This document shows positions 35,223 through 44,452 of a stretch of DNA of 64,000 nucleotides, in pieces. The stretch spans positions 1-64,000 of the forward strand of contig NZ_QXXA01000009.1 in NCBI RefSeq assembly GCF_009911265.1. The letters are read 5' to 3'. How positions within the stretch are numbered: the stretch's first letter is position 1; the number at the start of each line of letters is the position of its first letter. Under the pieces are notes generated by a model. That model searched no databases. It was not told where the DNA came from and saw nothing but the letters and a program-made list of their open reading frames with translations. The translations under genes and the position numbers were made by a program. The stretch comes from Senegalia massiliensis (lineage in GTDB: Bacteria; Bacillota; Clostridia; Tissierellales; SIT17).

Positions 35223-36218
35223 TTATGACGTCCATTTAAGAAGTGTAGCGCCCCATGTTAATCCACCACCAAAACCAACTAATATTACATTATCTCCATC
35301 TTTAATTTTTTTACTTCTTACAGCTTCATCTAATGCTACTGGTATAGAAGCAGATGACATATTACCATATTTATCTAAATTCATACATACCTTATCTTTA
35401 TCAATTTTAAGCCTCTTTGAAGCTGATTCAATAATTCTCATATTAGCTTGATGAGGTATTAAATGATCTATATCTGATATACTAAAACTTATATCATCCA
35501 TTACTTTTTTTGAAGATTGTGCCATAGTTTTCACTGCAAATTTAAATACAGAATTGCCTTCCATTTTTATAAAATGTAATTTTTTCTTTACAGTTTCTTC
35601 AGTAGACGGATTAAGTGAACCTCCTGCAGGTTGAGTTAGAAGTTCTCCTCCAGAACCATCTGCACCAATATCCATTGATAATATACCTTTACCTAAATCT
35701 ACACTAGAAACAACTACTGCACCTGCACCATCTCCAAATAATACACAAGTATTTCTATCTTCCCAATCTACAATTTTACTTAAATTATCAGCACTAATTA
35801 CCAATATATTCTTGTAAAGTCCTGACTTAACAAATGCATATGCATTTGTTAAACCATAAATAAAACCAGTACATGCAGCTTCCAAATCAAATGCAGCCGC
35901 ATTTTTAAGCCCTAATTGTTCTTGTACTATACAAGCTGTAGATGGAAAAGCCATATCCGGTGTAACAGTAGTTACTATTACCATATCTATATCTTGAGAA
36001 TTTAGACCAGAGGAAGCTATAGCTCTTTCTGCTGCTATTTTTGCCATATAAGATGTTGATTTATCTTTTTCTAGAATTCTTCTTTCTCTTATACCAGTTC
36101 TAGTAGTTATCCATTCATCTGAAGTATCCACTATTTTTTCTAAGTCTTTATTAGTAACTATATTCTGAGGAACATAACTTCCAGTACCAATAATTCCAAT
36201 GCCAAATTCTCTTTCCAT
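35223..36218 (-). CDS. fabH: Beta-ketoacyl-ACP synthase III
   Basis: Starts fatty-acid synthesis by condensing an acyl-CoA with malonyl-ACP. Active-site Cys is in DLEAACTGFIYG near residue 113, His in LIPHQANMRI and Asn in NLDKYGNMSSASIP. 331 residues. It starts one base after the plsX stop. Confidence 0.97.
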   Translation of the reverse strand: MEREFGIGIIGTGSYVPQNIVTNKDLEKIVDTSDEWITTRTGIRERRILEKDKSTSYMAKIAAERAIASSGLNSQDIDMVIVTTVTPDMAFPSTACIVQEQLGLKNAAAFDLEAACTGFIYGLTNAYAFVKSGLYKNILVISADNLSKIVDWEDRNTCVLFGDGAGAVVVSSVDLGKGILSMDIGADGSGGELLTQPAGGSLNPSTEETVKKKLHFIKMEGNSVFKFAVKTMAQSSKKVMDDISFSISDIDHLIPHQANMRIIESASKRLKIDKDKVCMNLDKYGNMSSASIPVALDEAVRSKKIKDGDNVILVGFGGGLTWGATLLKWTS

Positions 36219-36219
36219 T

Positions 36220-37215
36220 TTAATCCTCCATTTTCAATATCTCATTTTCTATAATTTCTACAACATTATTTTCAGTAAATATTTTAGCTTGTTTTATTGC
36301 ATTTTTAAAAGCTTTAGAATCTGAACTTCCATGAGCCTTTATTACTCCACCTTTAACACCTAGTAATAACGCTCCACCATATTCACTATAATCTATTTGT
36401 TTTTTAAAACTTTTAAGCCCATCCTTTAATAAAAAAGCTCCTAATTTAGTTTTAATATTTTTCATAAACTCTTTTTTTAAAGATGAGAAAATTGTAGAAG
36501 CTAATCCTTCTGTTAACTTTAGTATTGTATTCCCAACAAAACCATCACAAACTAAAACATCACAATAGCCTTTTGGTATATCCCTTACTTCAATATTTCC
36601 ATAAAAATTTATATTGCTTTCAGCAAGTAAATTATAGCTTTCTTTTGTTAGTTCATTACCTTTTTCTTGCTCTTCACCAATATTAACAAGACCTACAGTA
36701 GGATTTTTTCTACTTAAAACCTTATCAGCATAAATTGAACCCATTATAGCAAATTGTTCTAAATTTTTTGGTTTTGAATCTACATTTGCTCCTGCATCAA
36801 TTAGTAATGACACTCCTTTTTCAGTAGGATATACAGGAGATAAAGCTGGTCTATCTATCCCTTTAATTCTTCCAACAATAAATAATCCTCCAGCAAGTAA
36901 TGCACCTGTACTACCTGCAGAAACAACTGCATCTGCTTGTTTTTCCTTTACTAATTTTAATGCTTTAACCAAAGAAGAGTCTTTTTTTCTTCTTATGGCC
37001 TTTACAGGTTTTTCAGTATTCTCTATAACTTCACTTGCATTTATGATCTCAATTTTATCTTTATCATAATTATATTTATCTAATTCTTTTTTTATCATAT
37101 CTGAGTTGCCAACAAGAATAACTTTAACATCAAACTCATTTACTGCATCTACACTTCCCTTAACAGTCATACTAACACCTTTGTCGCCACCCATTGCATC
37201 AATTGCTATTTTCAT
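36220..37215 (-). CDS. plsX: Phosphate acyltransferase PlsX
   Basis: Converts acyl-ACP to acyl-phosphate, the donor for the first step of phospholipid synthesis. Begins [13 protein letters not shown], contains [16 protein letters not shown] and ends with the family fold ([18 protein letters not shown]). 331 residues. Follows fapR by ten bases, as in Bacillus. Confidence 0.97.
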   Translation of the reverse strand: MKIAIDAMGGDKGVSMTVKGSVDAVNEFDVKVILVGNSDMIKKELDKYNYDKDKIEIINASEVIENTEKPVKAIRRKKDSSLVKALKLVKEKQADAVVSAGSTGALLAGGLFIVGRIKGIDRPALSPVYPTEKGVSLLIDAGANVDSKPKNLEQFAIMGSIYADKVLSRKNPTVGLVNIGEEQEKGNELTKESYNLLAESNINFYGNIEVRDIPKGYCDVLVCDGFVGNTILKLTEGLASTIFSSLKKEFMKNIKTKLGAFLLKDGLKSFKKQIDYSEYGGALLLGVKGGVIKAHGSSDSKAFKNAIKQAKIFTENNVVEIIENEILKMED

Positions 37216-37225
37216 ATAAACACTC

Positions 37226-37783
37226 CTATTCCATAGATACTAAAATAAATTTTCCTCTAAAAACCTGCTTTTGAGATTCATATATAAATACATGAACAAA
37301 ATATTTATTTGCCCTTTGTCTTACTACCTCAGCTTTGGCAATTAATTTACTACCAGATTTTACTGGTTCATTGTATTTAATATTTGCTACACCTGTAAGA
37401 GCTACTTCTGCATCTATTACAGCCATTGCTATAGACTCTGCTTGAGCAAATATATGATGTCCTCTTACAATATCAGTTTTTTCAAAAGCCATGTCTTTAG
37501 TTGTTTCAAGAATTGATATTCCAGTATTACCAAGCTCTAAATCAATAAGTTCACCTACTATTTCTTTACCTCCAATAGATCTAACTTTTGTATGATTTTT
37601 TTCAGCTACATTCTTTACTCTTTCCCTAAGCTCTGGAATCCCAAGTTCCAATCTATCAAGTCTTATGGTTTGAATGCTTACATTAAAAACTTCAGTTAAC
37701 TCTTCATCAGTCCAAAAAGGATCTTCAATTAATTTTTCTTTTAATTCTTTTTGCCTCTCCTTTTTTGGTTTACGCTTTTTCAA
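37226..37783 (-). CDS. fapR: Fatty-acid biosynthesis repressor FapR
   Basis: An N-terminal helix-turn-helix ([30 protein letters not shown]) is joined to a hot-dog fold domain ([30 protein letters not shown]) that binds malonyl-CoA. Malonyl-CoA releases the repressor. The start is taken as the TTG at 37783, since GAGGTGA ends five bases before it and an earlier GTG is part of that site. The operator lies just upstream, so the gene is autoregulated and controls the fab genes that follow. Confidence 0.95.
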   Translation of the reverse strand: MKKRKPKKERQKELKEKLIEDPFWTDEELTEVFNVSIQTIRLDRLELGIPELRERVKNVAEKNHTKVRSIGGKEIVGELIDLELGNTGISILETTKDMAFEKTDIVRGHHIFAQAESIAMAVIDAEVALTGVANIKYNEPVKSGSKLIAKAEVVRQRANKYFVHVFIYESQKQVFRGKFILVSME

Positions 37784-37810
37784 TACTATCACCTCAAGTT
37801 ACGACTTGAA

Positions 37811-37829
37811 ATTAGTACCTGTTACTAAT
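37811..37829 (-). promoter_or_regulatory. FapR operator
   Basis: ATTAGTACCTGTTACTAAT matches the FapR consensus palindrome known from Bacillus essentially completely. It covers the expected transcription start of the promoter at 37834-37862, so a bound repressor would block initiation. Confidence 0.9.
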
Positions 37830-37833
37830 AGTA

Positions 37834-37862
37834 AGTATATATTAACAAACTATTTTTTTCAA
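37834..37862 (-). promoter_or_regulatory. Sigma-A promoter of the fapR-fab operon
   Basis: Minus strand TTGAAA, 17 nt, TATACT. The start would fall in the FapR operator. Confidence 0.75.
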
Positions 37863-37952
37863 GTATTAATTTCAATTATTTTTTATTTTTAACACTTATT
37901 ATTATGACTTCATCTTAATATATTATAACAAATTTATCAAAAACACATAACA

Positions 37953-38008
37953 CTTATCTACCTTTTTTTTATAAAAAAAAGGTAGATACATATGTATCCA
38001 CCTTTTTA
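37953..38008 (-). terminator. Terminator after rpmF, with an extra alternative arm
   Basis: On the minus strand AAAAAGGTGGATACAT pairs with ATGTATCTACCTTTTT, followed by a T run (hairpin about 37977-38008). The next bases contain a second copy of the left arm (AAAAAAAAGGTAGAT), which could pair with the same middle arm. rpmF transcription probably ends here, before the fapR promoter. Confidence 0.75.
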
Positions 38009-38188
38009 TTAATTTACTTCTTTAACCTCTTTATTTTTGTAATATCCACAAGCAGAGCATACTCTATGTGGTAATTTTGGCTCATGGCATTGAGGACATT
38101 CCATCAAATTAGGTCTTGTAGCCTTAGAATTTGATGCTCTTCTCATATCTCTTTTTGATTTTGATGTTTTACGCTTTGGTACTGCCAT
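38009..38188 (-). CDS. rpmF: Ribosomal protein bL32
   Basis: The ATG at 38188 follows AAGGAGGT. It begins [17 protein letters not shown], the bL32 signature, and has a zinc ribbon (CPQCHEP...CSACGYY, four Cys). 59 residues. It lies 13 bases after the YceD-type gene, the conserved pair. Confidence 0.97.
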   Translation of the reverse strand: MAVPKRKTSKSKRDMRRASNSKATRPNLMECPQCHEPKLPHRVCSACGYYKNKEVKEVN

Positions 38189-38201
38189 TAAAAACACCTC
38201 C

Positions 38202-38708
38202 TTATTTATCCATTAATCTTTTCAGTTTAGCCAACCGAGGATCAATATTGTCATCTTCACAATTACAATCACCCTTATTTAAGTCCTTTCCACAATGAGG
38301 ACATATACCTTTGCATTTATCATCACAAATAGTTTTCATAGGTAAAGATAGCAATATAGAAGATATAATAGGTTCCTTTAAATTTAATATATTACCTTTT
38401 TCTAAAATCAATTCATCTTCTGATGAACCTTCTTGATCATTCTCATATACTATTTTATAATCAAGCATAGCAACTTCATTTTTAGTAATATTTTTTAAGC
38501 ATCTAGCACAGCTAGTTGTATATTCAAAAGAAACCTTAGCCTGTAGATATATACCGTCATCTGTATTGAATATTCCTCCATTAACTTCTACAGGTCTATT
38601 AAATTTAATATCGTTACCCTCAGTCTTAATCTCATTAATTTCAAATATATCATCTAATTCAATCTGATAATCGCTTCCGTTTATAAGATTAGATAGGTTA
38701 ACTTTCAT
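38202..38708 (-). CDS. YceD/DUF177 family protein
   Basis: The start at 38708 is favoured by AAGAGGTG six bases away. The 168-residue protein has the DUF177 core, with a Cys pair in [11 protein letters not shown] and a C-terminal Cys cluster ([23 protein letters not shown]) that probably binds metal. It is always next to rpmF. In E. coli and plants the homologue affects 23S rRNA maturation. Confidence 0.92.
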   Translation of the reverse strand: MKVNLSNLINGSDYQIELDDIFEINEIKTEGNDIKFNRPVEVNGGIFNTDDGIYLQAKVSFEYTTSCARCLKNITKNEVAMLDYKIVYENDQEGSSEDELILEKGNILNLKEPIISSILLSLPMKTICDDKCKGICPHCGKDLNKGDCNCEDDNIDPRLAKLKRLMDK

Positions 38709-38792
38709 TTTATTCACCTCTTATTATGACCAACCCTAATTATATTAATTTATAATAACTTTGTCAAGTTATTATGTTTACAGTTTTAAATA

Positions 38793-39983
38793 TTAAACTA
38801 AAGATTTTGTATCTCTTGCTATCATAAGTTCTTCATTTGTTGGTATAAGAAGAATTTTAACTTTACTTTCTTCTTTATTTAATTCTGTTTCTTTACCTCT
38901 AACTTTATTATTATCTTCATCTATATCTATTCCTATGAATTCTAATCCTTTACAAATTTCTTGTCTAGTTTCAACTGAATTTTCACCTAATCCAGCAGTA
39001 AATACTAATACATCTATTCCCTTCATTATAGCAGAATATGCACCTATATATTTTTTAACTCTCATATTAAATTTTTCAAGTGCTAATTGTGATCTGTGAT
39101 TTCCTTCACTAGCTGCACCTTCAATATCTCTAAAATCACTACTTACGCCTGATATTCCTAATACTCCAGATTTTTTATTTAACATTGTATTAACTTCATC
39201 AATAGTCATATTTTCTTTCTCCATTAAATATACTATTATAGCTGGATCTATATCTCCACTTCTAGTTCCCATAGCAAGACCTTCTAATGGAGTGAATCCC
39301 ATACTAGTCTCAATTGACTTACCATTTTTTACAGCAGCAACACTTGCACCATTTCCTAAGTGACAAGTAACAATTTTTAAATCTTTAATATCTTTTCCTA
39401 ACATATCTGCTGCTCTATTCGCTACATATTTATGTGATGTTCCATGAAAACCATATCTTCTTATACCATATTTCTCATACATTTCATAAGGAATAGGGTA
39501 TATATAAGATGATTCAGGCATAGTTTGATGGAATGCTGTATCAAAAACTGCAACCATAGGTGTATTTGGCATCAATTCCTGACAAGCTTTTATTCCCATA
39601 ATATTTGGTGGATTATGTAACGGTGCAAGCTCCGAACATTCTTCAATTGCTTTTAATACCTTCTCATCTATTACTACAGATTCTGAGAACTTTTCTCCTC
39701 CATGAACAACTCTATGACCTACTGCATTTATTTCATCCATAGAATGTATAGCACCATGATCTGAATCTACTAAAGCATTTAAAACAATCTCTATTGCTTT
39801 CTTATGATCACTCATAGGCTTTTCAATTAATACATCCTCTTTCCCTGTAGGTTGATGCTTAACTCTTGCTCCTTCAATTCCAATTCTTTCAGCTAACCCC
39901 TTAGCAAGAACTTCTTCATTTGACATATCTATTAATTGATATTTAAGTGAAGAACTACCACAATTAATTACTAATACTTTCAT
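38793..39983 (-). CDS. ackA: Acetate kinase
   Basis: Makes ATP from acetyl phosphate, a main energy step in anaerobic fermentation. The ASKHA fold motifs are [44 protein letters not shown] and FTAGLGENS. The ATG at 39983 has AGGAGG six bases upstream. 396 residues. No phosphotransacetylase gene lies beside it. Confidence 0.97.
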   Translation of the reverse strand: MKVLVINCGSSSLKYQLIDMSNEEVLAKGLAERIGIEGARVKHQPTGKEDVLIEKPMSDHKKAIEIVLNALVDSDHGAIHSMDEINAVGHRVVHGGEKFSESVVIDEKVLKAIEECSELAPLHNPPNIMGIKACQELMPNTPMVAVFDTAFHQTMPESSYIYPIPYEMYEKYGIRRYGFHGTSHKYVANRAADMLGKDIKDLKIVTCHLGNGASVAAVKNGKSIETSMGFTPLEGLAMGTRSGDIDPAIIVYLMEKENMTIDEVNTMLNKKSGVLGISGVSSDFRDIEGAASEGNHRSQLALEKFNMRVKKYIGAYSAIMKGIDVLVFTAGLGENSVETRQEICKGLEFIGIDIDEDNNKVRGKETELNKEESKVKILLIPTNEELMIARDTKSLV

Positions 39984-40184
39984 ATTCATCCTCCTAAAAA
40001 ACTTTTTTATATTTTAATGTTATTATAAAACATTTAAAAAATCAACTAGATATAAATTATAATTTGTATATCAAGCTTAATAACTATTATAATATAAAAT
40101 AAGACTTAATCAAATATATTTTAATGAAAAAATCAAATTATTATACCTGTATTGATTAAAATAAACATAATAAAGGAGAAAAAA

Positions 40185-41408
40185 ATGAAAATTGTTGGTC
40201 TTGTTACTGAATATAACCCTTTTCATAATGGTCATAAATACCATCTAGAACAATCTAAATTAGAGACAAATTGTAACTATAGTGTAGCTGTGATGAGTGG
40301 AAATTTTGTTCAAAGAGGAGAACCTGCTATATGTGATAAATGGACTCGAGCTAAGATGGCAATAGACTCTGGAGTTGATTTAGTATTAGAATTACCTACT
40401 TTATACTCTACTATGAGTGCTGAATATTTCTCATATGGTGCTGTTAAATTATTAGATTCTTTAAATGTTATAGATTATATATCTTTCGGAAGTGAGACAA
40501 ATGATTTAGAATCTCTTATAAAAATTTCAAAAGTATTAGAATCTGAACCTAAAAATTTTAAATATCATTTAAAAAAATATTTAAATAAAGGGATGTCTTT
40601 TCCTAAAGCTAGAAGTGAAGCTTTAAAAAATATCTTTGATGATTATAAAATTGATAACATAATAAATAATCCTAACAATATATTAGCAATAGAATATATA
40701 AAGTCATTGATAAACTTAAATAGCACAATAAAACCTTACTCAATTAAAAGAATAGTTTCAGATTATAATGAAATTATTCTAACTGGAAATATATCGAGCG
40801 CTACTGCAATAAGAAGATCTTTAATTGCTAAAGGTATTTCAGATAAGAAAACATGTTATTCTTTACCTATTAATAGTAAAAAAGATATATCAAAATACTT
40901 AGCAAATTATAGTTCTTTCAATCAATTAATTAACTTTAATGATATTCTAATATATAAATTAAGAACTATAGATAAGGATTGCTTAAAAGAATTTATAGAT
41001 ATAGAAACTGGTCTTGAAAATAGAATAATAGAGGCTGCAAATAAATTTGATAATATAATGGATATAATAAAAAATATTAAGACTAAAAGATATACTTATA
41101 CTAGAATCCAAAGAATTTTAATTCATATACTATTAGATATTAATTATAAAAAAGATCAAATTTATAATTTTCCACTTTATATCCGTGTTTTAGGCGCTAA
41201 CAAAAAAGGTTTTGAAATACTTAAAAATATAAAGTCTAATTCAAATTTGCCTATCATAAATAAGGTAGCTGACTTCAGAAAAAGTAACGCAAACAAAATG
41301 TTTGATTTAGATATAAAAGCATCAAATATATATTTTATAGGATTAAATAATAAAACAAATATAAAAAATAATTTTGATTTTTATATTTCTCCTTATATTA
41401 GAACATAA
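40185..41408 (+). CDS. tmcAL: tRNA(Met) cytidine acetate ligase TmcAL (YlbM)
   Basis: Begins MKIVGLVTEYNPFHNGHKYHL with the HxGH nucleotidyltransferase motif; also MSGNFVQRGEPA and ISSATAIRR. It activates acetate with ATP and acetylates C34 of elongator tRNA-Met. The ATG at 40185 has AAAGGAG ahead. ~407 residues, full length. It is divergent from ackA, a source of acetate-related metabolites, and precedes ylbJ. Confidence 0.94.
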   Translation: MKIVGLVTEYNPFHNGHKYHLEQSKLETNCNYSVAVMSGNFVQRGEPAICDKWTRAKMAIDSGVDLVLELPTLYSTMSAEYFSYGAVKLLDSLNVIDYISFGSETNDLESLIKISKVLESEPKNFKYHLKKYLNKGMSFPKARSEALKNIFDDYKIDNIINNPNNILAIEYIKSLINLNSTIKPYSIKRIVSDYNEIILTGNISSATAIRRSLIAKGISDKKTCYSLPINSKKDISKYLANYSSFNQLINFNDILIYKLRTIDKDCLKEFIDIETGLENRIIEAANKFDNIMDIIKNIKTKRYTYTRIQRILIHILLDINYKKDQIYNFPLYIRVLGANKKGFEILKNIKSNSNLPIINKVADFRKSNANKMFDLDIKASNIYFIGLNNKTNIKNNFDFYISPYIRT

Positions 41409-41458
41409 TTGTATATTAAATTAAATATAATTAAATAGATGTAAAATGGAGGGCGCTT

Positions 41459-42727
41459 ATGAATTATTTATTCTATTTAATTATATTTTTATTTTTCTAT
41501 ATTATAATTAAAAGAAGATATTTATTTAAATTTAAAAATTTATTATATCCTTTTATATTTATTGTACTTATAATATTAACAGTGTTATACCCTAAAAATT
41601 CTATAGATGCCGCATTAAGAGGGATAGATGTTTGGTTTTTTACTGTACTACCTTCTCTTCTACCTTTTTTTATAATTTCTGAAATAACTATTCAATTAGG
41701 ATTTGTGAATTTTATAGGTACATTAATTAGTCCTTTAATGCGTCCCTTATTTAATATTCCAGGTGAGGGAGCTTTTGTATTTGCAATGAGTGTAACTTCA
41801 GGATATCCAGTGGGAGCTAAATTAATTTCTAAATTAAGATTAGAGAATAAGATTTCTCAAGTAGAAGCGCAAAGGCTTGCTTCTTTCGCTTCTACTTCCG
41901 GACCTTTATTTATAATAGGAGCTGTCTCTATAGGGATGTTTAATAATGAGAGATTAGGATTCCTTTTAATATTATCTCATTACCTTGGATCTATTACATT
42001 AGGTTTAATATTTAGATTCTTTAAATATAATGTTAAGTCATGCCAGATAAGTATGAATTATAAAAAGAACTTAAAAGATTCTTATAATAATCTTTTAAAA
42101 AACAAAAGTATTGGTAATATTATGTCTGATGCAATGCAAGATGCAATGAATACAATACTAATAATTGGTGGATTTATTATTTTTTATTCAGTAGTTATAG
42201 AATCATTAAATTCGCTTAATATTGTTTATTATATTATGAAGTCATTTGAAAATATAGGTGTTTTTATTGAAGAGGATATTATTAAGGGATTTTTATTTGG
42301 AATTATAGAAATAACTAATGGTACCAAAATTCTTTCACAATCAATAGAAAGCAACAGTTTACATATTTATGTTCTAGTTAGTATATTAATAGGATGGAGC
42401 GGCATCTCTATTCATAGTCAAGCATTAAGTTTTTTTTCTAAAATAGATATAAATAACAGAATATATCTATTTTCTAAGTTAATGCATGGTTTATTTGCTG
42501 GAGCTTTTACAATAATTCTTTATAAACCTCTAATGATTAAATCAATAAGTGTTTTTAATTATTCTTCTAAAATTAAAAACAGTTCAAATTATTTTGGAAA
42601 TTTTTTTGACCATATATATATATCATTTAAAATAATTCTATTCATACTTTTTCTATTAACTATATCTTCACTTATATCTTCTATACTTTATAATATATAT
42701 AAAGTCATATTAAAAGGACCTAAATAG
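41459..42727 (+). CDS. ylbJ: Sporulation integral membrane protein YlbJ
   Basis: 422 residues with about eight transmembrane segments and the nucleoside-recognition (Gate) type motifs VWFFTVLPSLLPFFIISE, SGYPVGAKLIS, ASTSGPLFIIGAVSIGMF and EITNGTKILS. In Bacillus it is made in the mother cell under sigma-E and is required for spore formation. GGAGGG precedes the ATG. It is 50 bases after tmcAL. Confidence 0.93.
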   Translation: MNYLFYLIIFLFFYIIIKRRYLFKFKNLLYPFIFIVLIILTVLYPKNSIDAALRGIDVWFFTVLPSLLPFFIISEITIQLGFVNFIGTLISPLMRPLFNIPGEGAFVFAMSVTSGYPVGAKLISKLRLENKISQVEAQRLASFASTSGPLFIIGAVSIGMFNNERLGFLLILSHYLGSITLGLIFRFFKYNVKSCQISMNYKKNLKDSYNNLLKNKSIGNIMSDAMQDAMNTILIIGGFIIFYSVVIESLNSLNIVYYIMKSFENIGVFIEEDIIKGFLFGIIEITNGTKILSQSIESNSLHIYVLVSILIGWSGISIHSQALSFFSKIDINNRIYLFSKLMHGLFAGAFTIILYKPLMIKSISVFNYSSKIKNSSNYFGNFFDHIYISFKIILFILFLLTISSLISSILYNIYKVILKGPK

Positions 42728-42737
42728 GTCCTTACAT
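42713..42737. terminator. Bidirectional terminator between ylbJ and the coiled-coil gene
   Basis: Stem AAGGACCTA/TAGGTCCTT at 42714-42733. Both convergent genes end inside it. Confidence 0.75.
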
Positions 42738-43175
42738 TTCGTTTAATTCATTTCTATTTTGATCAACTGTCTTAAGTAGCTCTTCTAATTGACTTTGTAC
42801 AGTTTTTAATAATTCATCAGCGTATTCTCTACCACCTAGTCTTATATCTTTAGCATTACTTTGTGCTTTTTGAATAATTTCATCTGCTCTTGCCTGAGCT
42901 CTTTTAGTTATTTCATCTCTTTCAACCATTTCTTCTATATGTAACCTTGCTTCTTTTGTAACTGTCTCTGCCTCTTTCTGTGCTTCAGCAAGTATTCTTT
43001 GTCTTTCTTCTCTAATCCACTCTGCTTGCTTTATTTCATCTGGTAACTTAGATCTTATTTCATTAAGAATGTCTAAAACTTCATGCTTGTCCACCATCAC
43101 TTTACCCGATAAGGGTATACTTGAGCTTTCTTCTAATATCTCTTCAATTTCATTTAATAATTTTAATAAGTCCAT
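42732..43175 (-). CDS. DivIVA/F0-b-like coiled-coil protein, 147 aa
   Basis: After a short N-terminal region the protein is a continuous charged helix rich in Glu, Ala, Arg and Lys (REERQRILAEAQKEAETVTKEARLHIEE). There is no membrane segment. Similar proteins next to coaD in Clostridia are usually called ATPase or DivIVA-like. Function is unknown; the helix suggests a scaffold role. Its start codon overlaps the coaD stop. Confidence 0.8.
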   Translation of the reverse strand: MDLLKLLNEIEEILEESSSIPLSGKVMVDKHEVLDILNEIRSKLPDEIKQAEWIREERQRILAEAQKEAETVTKEARLHIEEMVERDEITKRAQARADEIIQKAQSNAKDIRLGGREYADELLKTVQSQLEELLKTVDQNRNELNEM

Positions 43176-43657
43176 TATATATCACCCTTCAACTTTTTAT
43201 TTAGATTATATTCTACTATTTCTGGAACTAATTTACTTATATCTCCATTAAATTTAGCTATTTCTTTTACTACAGAAGAACTTAAAAAAGAGTATTTGCT
43301 ACTTGTCATTAAAAAGAAGGTTTCCAATTCTTCATCTAACATAGTATTAGTAAGAGCCATTTGAAACTCATACTCAAAATCAGAAAGTGCTCTTAGTCCT
43401 TTTAAAATAATTGAAACATCCTTACTTTTAGCATAATCTATAAGCAATCCAGCAAAGCTATCTATTTCTACATTTTCAATATCTTTAGTTGTATTCTTTA
43501 ATAACTCAACTCTCTCTTCAACATTAAACAATGAATTTTTTGAAGGATTATTTAAAACTGTCACTATTATTTTATCAAACTTTTTACTTGCCCTTTTTAT
43601 AATATCTAAATGTCCGTTAGTTACTGGATCAAAACTACCTGGATATATTACTGTCAT
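43175..43657 (-). CDS. coaD: Phosphopantetheine adenylyltransferase
   Basis: Transfers AMP to 4'-phosphopantetheine in CoA synthesis. Begins [22 protein letters not shown] with the HxGH motif, and has [16 protein letters not shown] near the C-terminus. 160 residues. Follows rsmD by two bases, as in most bacteria. Confidence 0.97.
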   Translation of the reverse strand: MTVIYPGSFDPVTNGHLDIIKRASKKFDKIIVTVLNNPSKNSLFNVEERVELLKNTTKDIENVEIDSFAGLLIDYAKSKDVSIILKGLRALSDFEYEFQMALTNTMLDEELETFFLMTSSKYSFLSSSVVKEIAKFNGDISKLVPEIVEYNLNKKLKGDI

Positions 43658-43659
43658 AA

Positions 43660-44211
43660 TTATGCCTCCTGTATTTTAAAGAAAGATATGGATGTTTCTC
43701 CATAATTTCTTATATTTATATTATACTTTTCATTAAAAATATTAAGATTTAAATCTTTTTCGTGTTCAGCTATTATTACTCCATCTTCAGTTAATAAATC
43801 ATATTTTTCTATAAGTTTTATACTTTCAATAATTAAATTTTTATTATATGGTGGATCTAAAAATATATAATGAAACTTAATATCTTTATCTCTAAAAATA
43901 TTAAGAGCATTAGTATAATTCATTTTATAGACCTCTGATTTATTTTTAAAATTAGTTTTTTCTAGATTTTCTATTATAGTCTTATAACTATTAATTTCAT
44001 TATCTATGAAAAAGCATTTTTCTGCTCCTCTGCTTAAAAATTCTATACCAATTGATCCACTTCCAGCAAACAAATCTAATACAATGTCATCTGAATACAC
44101 ATTTATTATATTAAATAATGTTTCTTTCATTTTGTCTGTAGTTGGTCTAGTATTAGTTCCTTTTGGAGCTTTTAATTTATGTCCTTTAGCAGTTCCTGTT
44201 ATAACTCTCAA
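43660..44211 (-). CDS. rsmD: 16S rRNA (guanine-966-N2)-methyltransferase
   Basis: Starts with [14 protein letters not shown] if the TTG at 44211 is used, which has GGAGG seven bases before. The SAM-binding motif is [20 protein letters not shown] and the catalytic motif is FLDPPYNK. 183 residues. Methylates G966 in the 30S P-site. Confidence 0.95.
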   Translation of the reverse strand: MRVITGTAKGHKLKAPKGTNTRPTTDKMKETLFNIINVYSDDIVLDLFAGSGSIGIEFLSRGAEKCFFIDNEINSYKTIIENLEKTNFKNKSEVYKMNYTNALNIFRDKDIKFHYIFLDPPYNKNLIIESIKLIEKYDLLTEDGVIIAEHEKDLNLNIFNEKYNINIRNYGETSISFFKIQEA

Positions 44212-44399
44212 AATCAAACCTCCAGTATTACCTTATTTCTAATTTAGCTTTACTTTATTTTAGCATATAAATTAAATTGATACAAAGTAAATTTAAAATA
44301 GAATAATTTTATTAAAAAAGGTTAAAATAAATAAGTATTAAATATTATTTCCATTTCAAAATACTTTCAACTATGATTATATTTTTCATCTATCTTATC

Positions 44400-44440
44400 A
44401 CAAATTAAAAGAAAGAAGTTTTTTCTTTCTTTTAATTTGT
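44400..44440. terminator. Inverted repeat downstream of recG
   Basis: Eighteen-base perfect arms, ACAAATTAAAAGAAAGAA and its complement, with a short loop. A T-run follows on the plus-strand side only, but the arms are T-rich on the minus strand. It probably ends recG transcription. The remaining 44218-44399 shows nothing recognisable. Confidence 0.6.
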
Positions 44441-44452
44441 TTTTTAGTTTTA

